Assembly (NCBI GenBank): GCA_015487235.1
Contig: WFQC01000152.1
Coordinates: forward strand, 1 to 47,750
DNA length: 47,750 nucleotides
DNA from: Alteromonadaceae bacterium
GTDB lineage: Bacteria; Pseudomonadota; Gammaproteobacteria; Enterobacterales; Alteromonadaceae
Direction: 5' to 3'
The notes beneath the pieces are model-generated. The model was not told the origin of the DNA. It was given only the letters and a program-made list of their open reading frames with translations, and made no database searches. Numbering within the stretch: the first letter of the stretch is position 1; every line of letters starts with the position of its first letter. Shown one piece after another: positions 18,884 through 27,643 of this stretch. Made by a program: the position numbers and the translations under genes.

Positions 18884-19827
18884 AGCAAAATCAATTTGTG
18901 CGTTTAAATAATGAACGTTGGCAATGGTTTGAAGATCTTTGTCAGCACCAAGAACAAACTTTTCCGAGCGACTTTCCTCAGCAATATCGTCGTATTTGTG
19001 GAGAATTAGCAATCGCTCGCAGCCGTCATTATTCTCCCGCTTTAGTTGATAAACTCAATAAATTAGTGCAATTAGGGCAAGCCTGTCTCTACCAAAACGA
19101 AGGTATTAGCTTTAAGCAACTTATCGTGCAGTTTAAACAAACCTTTCCACAAGCCTTGTATGAAAACCGCTATTACATCTGGGCTGCCTTAATCGCTTTT
19201 TGGGGTTTAGCCTTTATCGCTTTTAGTTGGGTTATTGCTGATCCCGAAGCGGTTTATCATTTTTTAGACGTTGCCAGTGTAAGAAACCTAGAGGAGATGT
19301 ATGATCCTAGTGGTAGTGTACAGTCAGTAGCTCGCCTAGCCGATTCAGATTTACTAATGTTTGGCGTTTATATATACAATAACATTGGTATTGCTTTTCA
19401 AATGTTTGCTGGTGGGGCTTTATTTTGTATTGGTGCTTTACTACCACTACTTTTTAATAGTTTTTATTTTGGTGCAGTATCGGCACATATTGTTAACGTG
19501 GGCTACACTGATCCCTTTTTCTCTTTTGTTATCACTCATGGTTCATTTGAACTTACCGCAATTATTATTGCTGGAGCAGCAGGCTGTAAACTCGGTTATA
19601 AGCTGCTAAATCCAGGAAAATTTAGTCGTGCTTACGCACTAAAAAAAGCAGGTGAGAGTGTATTACCTCTTATTGTTGGAGCTTTTCTTATGTTAGTGCT
19701 TGCAGCCTTTATTGAAGCTTTTTGGTCGTCTCGTGATATGCCTTCAATAATAAAATACATTGTAGGTTCAATCGGTTGGTTTTACGTATTACAGCGCTTA
19801 TATAAAGGTAGCCGTTATGGAACTTAA
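18880..19827 (+). CDS. SpoIIM-like (DUF95) membrane protein
   Basis: A 315-residue protein of the stage II sporulation protein M family, which also occurs widely in non-sporulating bacteria. The N-terminal ~110 residues are soluble (NNERWQWFEDLCQHQEQTFP, LAIARSRHYSPALVDKLNKL). About five transmembrane helices follow, including NNIGIAFQMFAGGALFCIGA and the conserved HGSFELTAIIIAGAAGCKLG. In Bacillus SpoIIM is part of the peptidoglycan-degrading DMP complex; here only membrane location can be inferred. It overlaps RDD by 4 bases and the following gene by 11 bases, which implies translational coupling in one operon. Confidence 0.88.
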   Translation: MKQNQFVRLNNERWQWFEDLCQHQEQTFPSDFPQQYRRICGELAIARSRHYSPALVDKLNKLVQLGQACLYQNEGISFKQLIVQFKQTFPQALYENRYYIWAALIAFWGLAFIAFSWVIADPEAVYHFLDVASVRNLEEMYDPSGSVQSVARLADSDLLMFGVYIYNNIGIAFQMFAGGALFCIGALLPLLFNSFYFGAVSAHIVNVGYTDPFFSFVITHGSFELTAIIIAGAAGCKLGYKLLNPGKFSRAYALKKAGESVLPLIVGAFLMLVLAAFIEAFWSSRDMPSIIKYIVGSIGWFYVLQRLYKGSRYGT

Positions 19828-21295
19828 CAAACTCGCTTTTGTCGCCCAACCAAGAAGTCCTTGGCAAGTTTTCGATTTAACGCAGCTTGTGGTTAAACAA
19901 AACTTTTTTAGCTTAGTTAAAATTTATTTAGCCACAATGCTACCTATTGCATTAGTGAGCTTGTTATGCTTTTCCATTTCAACAACATCTTTACTGGTAT
20001 GGTGGTGTAAACCTCTTTTTGAGCGCCCTTTACTCACTTATTTATCAAAGCAATGTTTTCATCAACCTTGTACTACTTGGCAAGCATTAAAGTCACTAAA
20101 ACAGTTAGGTATTGTTAATATTATTAAAATGTTAACGCTTTACCGCTTTAGTCCAAATCGCGCTTATTTATCACCCGTTGAACAACTTGAAAAACAAGCG
20201 GGTATTGCAGCCATCAGTCGCAAAAATTTATTAAAAACCCGCATAAAACATAAGCAAACCCTATGGATGTTATTGTGCGTTCATTTAGAAATGCTATTAA
20301 CACTGGTTTTATTACTCATTGCCTTTAATTTTGTACCCGCAGGTATTAGTTTTGATAGTCAGTTTTTCCAAAATGCCTTGAGTAATCATACCGCTGAATT
20401 AATATACTTAATCAGCTATTTAATTAGTATTACTATAATTGCCCCCTATTTTGTAACGGGAGGCTTTTTGATGTATTTAAATGCCCGCATACAACTTGAA
20501 GCTTGGGATATAGAGCTAACCTTTAAACGCATTGCTAGCCGTTTTTCATCAGTGGCAGTATTAGCTTTTATCCTTGTTTTAACCATGACAACTCCTCAAC
20601 CAAGTTATGCCACCGAAATGACTCAAACCAGCAATGACTACAGTGAGAAATTGCAAAAAATTAAAGCAGACGTTGAGAGTATTTATGAAGAAAATCAATT
20701 AATCGAAAAACAAACCACTTGGAAGCCAATCACAAAAGAAGAACAAACTGATCTACCCAGTTGGCTTAAAACGATTAAAGCTTTTTTCGCCTTACTCGCA
20801 AAACTCGGTCCTTTACTTGGTTATTTAATGTGGATTATTGTTGGCTTTTTAGTTTATTGGGTTGTTAAACAACTTTACCTTTCTCGCGGTAAATGGTTTT
20901 CTCGTTATGTACAAACAACAAGTACAGACAACGCCCCCCAATTACCACTTTTTTTTGCTGATGCTCCGCAGCAGCATTGGCCTGACGACTTGCTAGCAGC
21001 AGCCAAACAAGCATTAGCAAAGGAGCATTATCGCCAAGCTTTAATGTATTTACTCAATTTTGCCTTACAGCTTGCAGAGCAAAAATCAGCATTTCACTGT
21101 CAAAAATCGATGACAGAAAAAGAGTGCGAGCAAGCTTTACTTGCTGTCTTACCCAATGAGCAACACCCGCTTTATCAACATTTGTTTTTATGTTGGATAC
21201 AGCAAGCTTGGGCACATAAAAAAGTAACACACCAGCAAATAAAACAGCTTATCGATGACTTTACTCAACTTGCGGGTGAGCCATTACATGAATAA
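19817..21295 (+). CDS. DUF4129-like membrane protein of the MoxR cluster
   Basis: A 492-residue protein with about three N-terminal transmembrane helices in residues 35-240, a periplasmic stretch of about 60 residues rich in charged residues (EKLQKIKADVESIYEENQLI), one helix around residue 340 (GPLLGYLMWIIVGFLVYWVV), and a C-terminal cytoplasmic domain. That domain, beginning PDDLLAAAKQALAKEHYRQA, matches the DUF4129 pattern. The gene has AAGGT before ATG 19817. Its function is unknown; it is a constant partner of MoxR/DUF58 genes in this kind of cluster. Confidence 0.8.
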   Translation: MELNKLAFVAQPRSPWQVFDLTQLVVKQNFFSLVKIYLATMLPIALVSLLCFSISTTSLLVWWCKPLFERPLLTYLSKQCFHQPCTTWQALKSLKQLGIVNIIKMLTLYRFSPNRAYLSPVEQLEKQAGIAAISRKNLLKTRIKHKQTLWMLLCVHLEMLLTLVLLLIAFNFVPAGISFDSQFFQNALSNHTAELIYLISYLISITIIAPYFVTGGFLMYLNARIQLEAWDIELTFKRIASRFSSVAVLAFILVLTMTTPQPSYATEMTQTSNDYSEKLQKIKADVESIYEENQLIEKQTTWKPITKEEQTDLPSWLKTIKAFFALLAKLGPLLGYLMWIIVGFLVYWVVKQLYLSRGKWFSRYVQTTSTDNAPQLPLFFADAPQQHWPDDLLAAAKQALAKEHYRQALMYLLNFALQLAEQKSAFHCQKSMTEKECEQALLAVLPNEQHPLYQHLFLCWIQQAWAHKKVTHQQIKQLIDDFTQLAGEPLHE

Positions 21296-22511
21296 AAAAC
21301 ACTTTATTATAGGTACATTGATCTTGGCAATTAGTGTGCTAATTGCTTACTTAACCTTAGTGGTAAAATGGGAAAAAGTTGAACTAGAAGTAGGCTTATC
21401 ACAAGCCGCAAAAGAAGAGCCCTTATTAGCAGCAAAGCTATTGCTTGAAAAGCATAACATCAGCTTTACTCGCTTAAAGTCAGCTGATTCAATTTTACAA
21501 AATAATAAAATTACCTTAAACCATAATACCAGCTTAATGATTGACGAAGCAGCGCTACTTGAACACCCCCAGTTAGAAGCAGCAATACTTGAATGGGTAG
21601 CCTCAGGTGGACATTTAATTTATGTTTTATCGCCACAACGTAGTGCACTCAATATAGATATCAACACTTCTTTACTTGATGTACTTGAATTAGCAGTACA
21701 AAATAATGAAGATTTATACAATCCCCCCTATTACATACTCAGTAAACCGCAAGCCAATACACAATTAAAAGAGCAACAGCAGACACTGTCGCTTTATCAA
21801 CCCTTTACTTATTCTTTTAGTCGTTGTTCTGGTAAAAGCCATTATTTAATCAAAAACAAAGTGGTAGTAGATAAGAGCAAAAGCAAAGATGATATCGTAA
21901 CTGAAAATGCCAATGCTGATTTCGATGAAAATATTATTTTAATTTGTGATACAAACTATCAACAAGGCTTTATCACCTTTTTACCCAGTATTTATGCTTT
22001 ATCAACACAAAGTCTCAAGCATTTAGATCACGGCGCTTTTTTACTGTGGTTAGTTGGGAAAAATGATCACCTTTATTATTTACCTAGTTTCAAAACCTCA
22101 AACTGGTTAATTAAATTATGGCAATGGTCTTGGTTAGCCATTTTATTAATTGTAGTAGCGATGATAGCTTCAATTTGGTATTTAGCTATTCGTTTTGGCT
22201 CTGCTGTTACCCCAATAAATGAAAACAAAAGCTTATTTAAAGATCATATTAGGGCAATGGGAAACTTCCTTTATGCTTATCATGATCAACAACTGAAAAA
22301 GGCGCTACTGCTTGACTTAGAGCAAGCAATAGCAAATAGAAATTCTCACTATAAAAAGATGTCAAACCATGAAAAAGCTCAAGTATTATCGCAGCTAACG
22401 GGTAAAGATATCAGCACCATTAAACAATTACTAACACAAGATATCCCCAAACAAGCACACGCACGCATTCAATATATTCAATTATTTAAAGCATTAAGGA
22501 AAGCATTATGA
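21288..22511 (+). CDS. DUF4350-like membrane protein of the MoxR cluster
   Basis: A protein of 407 residues if it starts at ATG 21288 (MNKKHFIIG), overlapping the upstream stop by 8 bases. An upstream in-frame start at 21255 would add residues that lie in the preceding gene. One N-terminal helix (FIIGTLILAISVLIAYLTLV) is followed by a periplasmic domain resembling DUF4350 (AAKLLLEKHNISFTRLKSAD, LEWVASGGHLIYVLSPQRSA). A second helix near residue 290 (WLAILLIVVAMIASIWYLAI) leads into a cytoplasmic helical tail. The GATase-like fold suggested for DUF4350 is known only from the family. The stop overlaps the moxR ATG by 4 bases. Confidence 0.78.
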   Translation: MNKKHFIIGTLILAISVLIAYLTLVVKWEKVELEVGLSQAAKEEPLLAAKLLLEKHNISFTRLKSADSILQNNKITLNHNTSLMIDEAALLEHPQLEAAILEWVASGGHLIYVLSPQRSALNIDINTSLLDVLELAVQNNEDLYNPPYYILSKPQANTQLKEQQQTLSLYQPFTYSFSRCSGKSHYLIKNKVVVDKSKSKDDIVTENANADFDENIILICDTNYQQGFITFLPSIYALSTQSLKHLDHGAFLLWLVGKNDHLYYLPSFKTSNWLIKLWQWSWLAILLIVVAMIASIWYLAIRFGSAVTPINENKSLFKDHIRAMGNFLYAYHDQQLKKALLLDLEQAIANRNSHYKKMSNHEKAQVLSQLTGKDISTIKQLLTQDIPKQAHARIQYIQLFKALRKAL

Positions 22512-23485
22512 GCGCTACCGAACCAACACTAACCATTGCTCAGGCAGCAGAGCAAGTTAATGAAATAAAAGCTAATATACAACGTGTATTAGTTGGCCAA
22601 GATAGTGTTATTGAAAATACCTTAACCGTATTATTTGCGGGTGGGCATATTTTACTTGAAGGGGTACCCGGCTTAGGTAAAACCTTACTGGTAAGAGCGC
22701 TTGCTAAAAGTTTATCTATTAACTTTGCCCGCGTGCAATTTACGCCAGATCTCATGCCTGCTGATGTGCTTGGCCACAGTTTATATGATATGAAAAGCGG
22801 CGAATTTAAAATGAAAAAAGGGCCCGCTTTCACCAATATTTTACTGGCAGATGAAATTAACCGTGCGCCAGCAAAAACACAGTCAGCCTTGCTTGAAGTC
22901 ATGCAAGAGCAACAAATAACGATTGATGGTACCACCACGGCAATTAGCTCACCTTTTATGGTACTTGCCACACAAAACCCCCTTGATCAAGAAGGCACGT
23001 ACCCGTTACCAGAGGCTGAATTAGATCGCTTTATGATGAAAATTGCGCTGGAATATCCATCACAACAAGCAGAAGTTGATTTACTAAAACTCAATACAGA
23101 AATGCAAAGTAATGAGAAAAAAGTAGATGATTTAGCCAGTATTGTCGATAGCACAGCCATTGAAGCAATTAAACAACTTGCTCGCAATATTTTAGTTGAC
23201 GAACAGCTTTACCATTATGCGGTTGAAATAGCGAGACAATCTCGTCAATGGCATGGGGTATTGCACGGTGCAGGCGTAAGAGCAAGTATTAATATGCTCA
23301 AAACCGCCAAAGTAATAGCCTTGATGAATGGCCGAGATTTTGTGATCCCTGACGATATAAAATTTGTTGCTCCGAATATATTACGTCACCGCTTAATTTT
23401 ATCTGCTGAACTTGAGCTTGAGGGTGTTAATCAGGCACAAGTGATTGAACAGCTATTAACGAGTGTTGAAGCCCCAAGAGCTTAA
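22508..23485 (+). CDS. MoxR-family AAA+ ATPase
   Basis: Cytoplasmic AAA+ ATPase of 325 residues. Walker A is LLEGVPGLGKTLLVRALAKS. Walker B is ILLADEINRAPAKTQSALLE. Sensor 1 is VLATQNPLDQEGTYPLPEAE, with the downstream LDRFMMKI. A C-terminal lid contains GAGVRASINMLKTAKVIALM. MoxR ATPases act as chaperones that assemble or activate membrane or metal-containing complexes, generally with a DUF58 or von Willebrand A partner. Here the DUF58 partner is encoded immediately downstream, 3 bases away. The client is not evident from the sequence; the surrounding membrane proteins are the best candidates. Confidence 0.93.
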   Translation: MSATEPTLTIAQAAEQVNEIKANIQRVLVGQDSVIENTLTVLFAGGHILLEGVPGLGKTLLVRALAKSLSINFARVQFTPDLMPADVLGHSLYDMKSGEFKMKKGPAFTNILLADEINRAPAKTQSALLEVMQEQQITIDGTTTAISSPFMVLATQNPLDQEGTYPLPEAELDRFMMKIALEYPSQQAEVDLLKLNTEMQSNEKKVDDLASIVDSTAIEAIKQLARNILVDEQLYHYAVEIARQSRQWHGVLHGAGVRASINMLKTAKVIALMNGRDFVIPDDIKFVAPNILRHRLILSAELELEGVNQAQVIEQLLTSVEAPRA

Positions 23486-23488
23486 TCA

Positions 23489-24820
23489 ATGAAAATTACA
23501 GCAATAAGACCCTCACTCACATTAATTAAATATTTAGTCATACTGTGCATTGCACTGGTTATGAGTAAATTATTGATGAGTGAACACGCTATTATTGATA
23601 ATGTTTTTTATTTCCTTGCTGCCATACTAGCACTGGTTACTTTGCAAGATTTTTTTCATGCAAAACAAAAAACAGCCTTAGCAATACAACGTTTATTGAT
23701 CAACAACTTTAGCTTTAATCATTGGCATAATGTTGAGCTTATCGTCACGAACTCAAGTAATAAGCCTTGTACTTTTTACTTGGCAGAGCACCTTGATAAT
23801 CGCTTTGAATGTAGAGGGCTAAATAAGGCAATCACCCTCAATGGTCATGAAAAAGTAAAAGTACAATATCAATTAAAAGCCCTAAAAAGAGGTGCGGCTA
23901 ATATTGGTCCGAGTGAAATACGTGTTAACTCGCCACGAGGCTTGTGGCAAAGCTATTGGTTAGCAAATAATCAAGAGCAAGTAAAAATTTACCCCAACTT
24001 TAATCGTTTAAATCAACAGCAAAGCTTAAAAGGGGTTGCTAATCTGCCCATCAATGGTTTAAAACAATTAAAAAAACGTGGTCAGGGCATTGAGTTTCAT
24101 CAATTACGAGAGTATCGCCAAGGAGACAGTATTCGTCAAATTGACTGGCAAGCCACCAGTAAACGACAAAAGCTTATCTCAAAAGAGTATCAAGAAGAGC
24201 AAAATCAACACATTATAGTTATGCTTGATGCGGGCATACGCATGAATATTAGCACACAACAGGGCAGCCACTTTGATGCAGCGCTCAATGCCTTACTTAT
24301 GCTAAGTCATACCGTATTAAAACAGGGTGACTGGTTTAGTATGCAAAGTTTTAATCAGCAAGAGCGTTGGCTACCTGCAGTAAAAGGCGCACAAAATGTT
24401 TCTCGTGTGATGAATCATTTTTATGATCTGCACCCTGATGAAAGCGCCAGCGATTATCAACAAGCGGTGAGCAACTTACTCAAAAAACGCAGTAAACGCG
24501 CCTTGGTATTATTAGTAACAACCTTGAATGACCAAGATATTAGTGATTTATTACCTGCATTAAAAAAATTACAGCAGCATCATTTAGTGGCACTGATCAA
24601 TATTAAAAACCAAGCCATTAGTGAAACCATAGCTAGCGAGATAAAAAATGTTGATGATGCCAACAGCTATTGTGCAGCTCTAGCATTACAGAATAGTTTT
24701 CAAGCAAATTTAAAGCGCTTAGCGAAAGAAGGAATTTTGTGTGTAGACTCACAACCCGAACATTTGCTGCCTTACGTTATTAATACCTACCTAAACGTGA
24801 AACATTCAGGCATGTTATAG
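23489..24820 (+). CDS. DUF58 protein, partner of the MoxR ATPase
   Basis: A 443-residue protein with two N-terminal membrane helices (residues ~10-65), a beta-rich middle, and the DUF58 signature GIEFHQLREYRQGDSIRQID followed by WQATSKRQKLISKEYQEE. The C-terminal part resembles a von Willebrand A fold: IIVMLDAGIRMN with the metal-site-like DxG rather than DxSxS, so metal binding is doubtful. DUF58 and MoxR proteins are nearly always adjacent, and the pair is presumed to act together on membrane clients. It ends the six-gene cluster. Its stop codon lies inside a strong hairpin. Confidence 0.9.
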   Translation: MKITAIRPSLTLIKYLVILCIALVMSKLLMSEHAIIDNVFYFLAAILALVTLQDFFHAKQKTALAIQRLLINNFSFNHWHNVELIVTNSSNKPCTFYLAEHLDNRFECRGLNKAITLNGHEKVKVQYQLKALKRGAANIGPSEIRVNSPRGLWQSYWLANNQEQVKIYPNFNRLNQQQSLKGVANLPINGLKQLKKRGQGIEFHQLREYRQGDSIRQIDWQATSKRQKLISKEYQEEQNQHIIVMLDAGIRMNISTQQGSHFDAALNALLMLSHTVLKQGDWFSMQSFNQQERWLPAVKGAQNVSRVMNHFYDLHPDESASDYQQAVSNLLKKRSKRALVLLVTTLNDQDISDLLPALKKLQQHHLVALINIKNQAISETIASEIKNVDDANSYCAALALQNSFQANLKRLAKEGILCVDSQPEHLLPYVINTYLNVKHSGML

Positions 24821-24844
24821 CAAGGCATAAAGCCCTGCTATAAC
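24814..24844. terminator. Stem-loop between convergent genes, probable bidirectional terminator
   Basis: GTTATAGCA (24814-24822) pairs with TGCTATAAC (24836-24844); an inner GGC/GCC pairing follows one mismatch, and the loop is ATAAA. The stem includes the stop codon of the DUF58 gene. No clear U-tract follows, so it may act as an mRNA 3' end structure rather than a classical terminator. Confidence 0.5.
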
Positions 24845-24862
24845 AAGTATTAGACTGTATTG

Positions 24863-25342
24863 CTACTTTTGTCTATCGATAGCTTCATTAATTTTGTACT
24901 GAAAATAAATAGAGCTAAAAAGAAAAGTTAAAATACCATTTAGGTGGGTATAATTTTCACTACCCGCATTAATAATCTCAATAAATGCGCGACGCATTGA
25001 AAAAACCAACACAATGTAAACAACAAAATTGATCACCTGCACAATCAAAGCTAATGTTTCTAACCCTGCAAAACTAGCCACTAAATTAATGGCAAATAAG
25101 CTTATATAACTGTACAGCCAGTTAACATTAATCTTATGTTCTTTTGCTAAATTATTGGCAATGAGTGTGCGTGAATATAACCAATAAACATTATATATAC
25201 CTAAGGTGATCAAACCAATAAAAAAGACAAACCAAGCAGAAATACGCTCAAATTGTAACACTAATTTTTCTTTATCGGCACCGTCGGTTAGCTCTGCTTG
25301 TGGCGCCGCAAATACATTTTCTTCTAGATCAGAATCAGACAT
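24863..25342 (-). CDS. Small membrane protein, DUF4234-like
   Basis: A 159-residue protein. The soluble N-terminus begins MSDSDLEENVFAAPQAELTD, and includes the same P-x-A-E/D-L type motif seen in the protein at 17613. Three to four hydrophobic segments follow: SAWFVFFIGLITLGIYNVYW (which resembles the GxYxxYW of DUF4234 proteins), YISLFAINLVASFAGLETLA, and INFVVYIVLVFSMRRAF. Function unknown. It is convergent with the DUF58 gene and separated from it by a stem-loop, so it is not part of that operon. Confidence 0.7.
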   Translation of the reverse strand: MSDSDLEENVFAAPQAELTDGADKEKLVLQFERISAWFVFFIGLITLGIYNVYWLYSRTLIANNLAKEHKINVNWLYSYISLFAINLVASFAGLETLALIVQVINFVVYIVLVFSMRRAFIEIINAGSENYTHLNGILTFLFSSIYFQYKINEAIDRQK

Positions 25343-25422
25343 AACATTCCTTATTCATAAAACCCATATATTCCAAGAATACACAATTAAGCCGCCAATA
25401 ATAACAAAATAAAAACATCTTT

Positions 25423-26316
25423 TTAACCTAATATTTGCTGGGCGTGGTTTATCACTTGTGCTGACAATTTTTGATAAACACCTTTTGATAAAAGCCAATA
25501 ATGCCAATATAAGGTTTCAACCAGTTGCTTATCAGCACATAAATTAACTAATTCACCACGAGCAAGTAAATCTCTAATTTGTAATTCAGGTAACAGACAA
25601 TAAGCGACACCTTGTTTTGCCATAGCAACAAAAGCTTCTGATGAACGCACACTATGACAATAATATTCATCTGCCGCTAATTGAAAATGCTGAGCAATAA
25701 AGCGTACATGCATATTGTCTTTGTGATCAAAGCTAACAGCAGGTGCCATTTTTAACGATTCTTGGTTAACACCATGAGCAAAGTAACGTGCTTTAAAACT
25801 TTTTGAAGCCACCAGTAAGTAACGAATTTTTCCCAGTTTTATTGCACGATAACCGCTTAACGGTTTAGCCACTGTACTTACGGCCGCAATAGCTTCACCT
25901 GACTTGAGCTTTTCTATTGTTCTTTCTTCGTGTTCAATTAATAAATCTAATTCAATTAATTGTGTTGATAATAAAGGTGATAACGCTTCAATTAGCCAAG
26001 TAGCTAAACTGTCAGCATTTACGGCAAGCGTTATTTTAATGGGCTTATGAGGCTGTTCAGGCAAAATTTCTGGCAGTAGATCATTTTCAAGTTGTTGTAC
26101 TAACTGATAGTGTTTAAGCAACGCCTTACCAGTAGTCGTGGCCTCAAGTGGTTGACGGCGAATTAAAACGGGTTGACCAACACTTTCTTCAAGTTGTTTT
26201 ATGCGTTGAGAAACAGCTGATTGTGTAATAAATAACTGTTTGGCTGCCAACTCAAAACTTTGTAATTCAACTACGCTCGCCAACGCATTCAAGAGTTTAT
26301 AATCTAACTTGCTCAT
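25423..26316 (-). CDS. argP: LysR-type regulator ArgP (IciA)
   Basis: LysR-family transcription factor of 297 residues. The N-terminal winged HTH reads YKLLNALASVVELQSFELAA then KQLFITQSAVSQRIKQLEES, which closely follows E. coli ArgP. The substrate-binding domain includes LTLAVNADSLATWL. In E. coli ArgP senses lysine and arginine and activates the exporter argO; here it is divergently adjacent to an argO-like gene, which supports the assignment. I start at ATG 26316; an upstream ATG at 26385 adds 23 residues that do not belong to the family and would occupy most of the intergenic region. Confidence 0.85.
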   Translation of the reverse strand: MSKLDYKLLNALASVVELQSFELAAKQLFITQSAVSQRIKQLEESVGQPVLIRRQPLEATTTGKALLKHYQLVQQLENDLLPEILPEQPHKPIKITLAVNADSLATWLIEALSPLLSTQLIELDLLIEHEERTIEKLKSGEAIAAVSTVAKPLSGYRAIKLGKIRYLLVASKSFKARYFAHGVNQESLKMAPAVSFDHKDNMHVRFIAQHFQLAADEYYCHSVRSSEAFVAMAKQGVAYCLLPELQIRDLLARGELVNLCADKQLVETLYWHYWLLSKGVYQKLSAQVINHAQQILG

Positions 26317-26415
26317 TAATTTTTCTAATATAGGTTTACTTTTATTAATTATATTAAAGCATATTTTTGCGGCAAAATGCCTCATTAATTTAAAAGCCAG
26401 TTGTAGGAGAAAAAG

Positions 26416-27048
26416 GTGGGGTTGTTGATTTTCATAAAAGGGTTTGTGCTAGCATTAGGCACTATTATGCCTATTGGTAGTCAAAATGCACTGTTATTAA
26501 AACAAGCTATCAACAAGCAACATCACCTTATCAGCGCTTGTTTATTTATCTGCTACGACGCCTTGTTAATTACGTTAGGGGTATTAACCGGAAGTTTATT
26601 ACTCGCGACAGACCCACTTATCTTTAATTTACTAACTTGGGCTGGCATTATATTTTTATGTACTTATGGATTCAGCGCTTTTAAAAATGCAATCTGCCAT
26701 AAAAATAATAAAAAAATTAGCTACTTAACACAAGTTTCACTACGGCGAGTCGTGGTGCTTGGATTTTTAGTAACCTTTCTTAATCCTCATGTTTATATTG
26801 ATACCGTGATGATTATCGGTAGCGTTGGCGGGCAATATAAAAACACTCAACAGTACTATTTTATTGCTGGCGCCATATTGGCTTCAATGACATGGTTTTT
26901 AACCTTAGCTTTAGCGGCGGCTAAATTATCAACACAACTGAATAAACCTAGCATACAAAGAATAGTTGACGCTTTAATTGGCTTAATGATGTGGATAATT
27001 GCCGCACTACTGTTTAATACTTGGTGGCAAAGCTTACAGCAAAGTTAA
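26416..27048 (+). CDS. argO: ArgO/LysE-family amino-acid exporter
   Basis: LysE/ArgO superfamily exporter of 210 residues with about six helices (E. coli ArgO is 211). The opening GFVLALGTIMPIGSQNALLL has the family's PIGPQN-like motif, here PIGSQN, and LVTFLNPHVYIDTVMIIGSV has the conserved NPHVYxD. The start is GTG 26416, preceded by GGAG at 26406-26409 with a 6-base gap; no better ATG exists. It is transcribed away from argP, 99 bases apart, the arrangement of a regulator and its target. It ends exactly where the opposing VOC gene ends. Confidence 0.87.
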   Translation: MGLLIFIKGFVLALGTIMPIGSQNALLLKQAINKQHHLISACLFICYDALLITLGVLTGSLLLATDPLIFNLLTWAGIIFLCTYGFSAFKNAICHKNNKKISYLTQVSLRRVVVLGFLVTFLNPHVYIDTVMIIGSVGGQYKNTQQYYFIAGAILASMTWFLTLALAAAKLSTQLNKPSIQRIVDALIGLMMWIIAALLFNTWWQSLQQS

Positions 27049-27489
27049 CTAACCTAACTTAACAGAACTAGTATCATATTGATTGCGTAAAGTAGGAAGA
27101 TCAGTTTTATATTCAACAAACTCTACTTCAAAACCATCAGGATCAATAAAATAAACATTATAACGATATGGATTATCTTCCCCTTGTTGTGCAACGTTAA
27201 AACCTGCCTGTGCTAGTCTTTCAATTAATGCAGATAAGTTATTGGTAACAAATGCAAAATGTGCAAGACCAACTTGATGGCTGGTGAGATCTCTATTTTC
27301 ACCTTCACCAAAATCATTAAAAGCAATATATTGATAATCATCACCAAAGTGTACCCAGCGACTTAATTTACCGTACCATTCTCTTTCTCCTCCCCCGCGA
27401 ATAAACCAATGAGGAAAGGCGGCTTGATAAAATTTTAAACTTAACGGTAGATCTTTTACAGCAATATTAATATGTTCAAAATGTAACAT
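27049..27489 (-). CDS. VOC (glyoxalase/dioxygenase) superfamily protein
   Basis: A 146-residue protein with two beta-alpha-beta-beta-beta modules of the vicinal oxygen chelate fold. Candidate metal ligands are H in EHINIAVKDL near the start, H in QVGLAHFAFVTN, and E in DPDGFEVEFVEYK. The family contains glyoxalases, dioxygenases and antibiotic-binding proteins, and this one cannot be placed more narrowly. It is divergent from the Cys-rich regulator at 27644 and shares a 154-base intergenic region full of AAGTAAA repeats, so that regulator may control it. Its stop abuts the argO stop with no gap. Confidence 0.82.
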   Translation of the reverse strand: MLHFEHINIAVKDLPLSLKFYQAAFPHWFIRGGGEREWYGKLSRWVHFGDDYQYIAFNDFGEGENRDLTSHQVGLAHFAFVTNNLSALIERLAQAGFNVAQQGEDNPYRYNVYFIDPDGFEVEFVEYKTDLPTLRNQYDTSSVKLG

Positions 27490-27508
27490 GGTTAAACTCC
27501 TTATAGAA

Positions 27509-27598
27509 TAAGTAAATGTTTTTATTTACTTAATATTTTATAAAGTAAATAGTTTATTAAACATTGTCAAGTAATAATATAAATTAAAAAGTTTACTT
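27509..27598. promoter_or_regulatory. Cluster of AAGTAAA / TTTACTT half-sites, putative operators
   Basis: An inverted repeat TAAGTAAA (27509-27516) and TTTACTTA (27525-27532) has an 8-base spacer. Further copies are AAGTAAA at 27543-27549, AAGTAAT at 27569-27575, and TTTACTT at 27592-27598, the last shortly before the regulator gene. The regular motif in an intergenic region between a regulator and a divergent gene suggests operator sites. Which protein binds is not shown. Confidence 0.4.
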
Positions 27599-27643
27599 AA
27601 TTGTAAAACACGCTAGAATCGGGTTATCGCGCATGGAGTTAAC

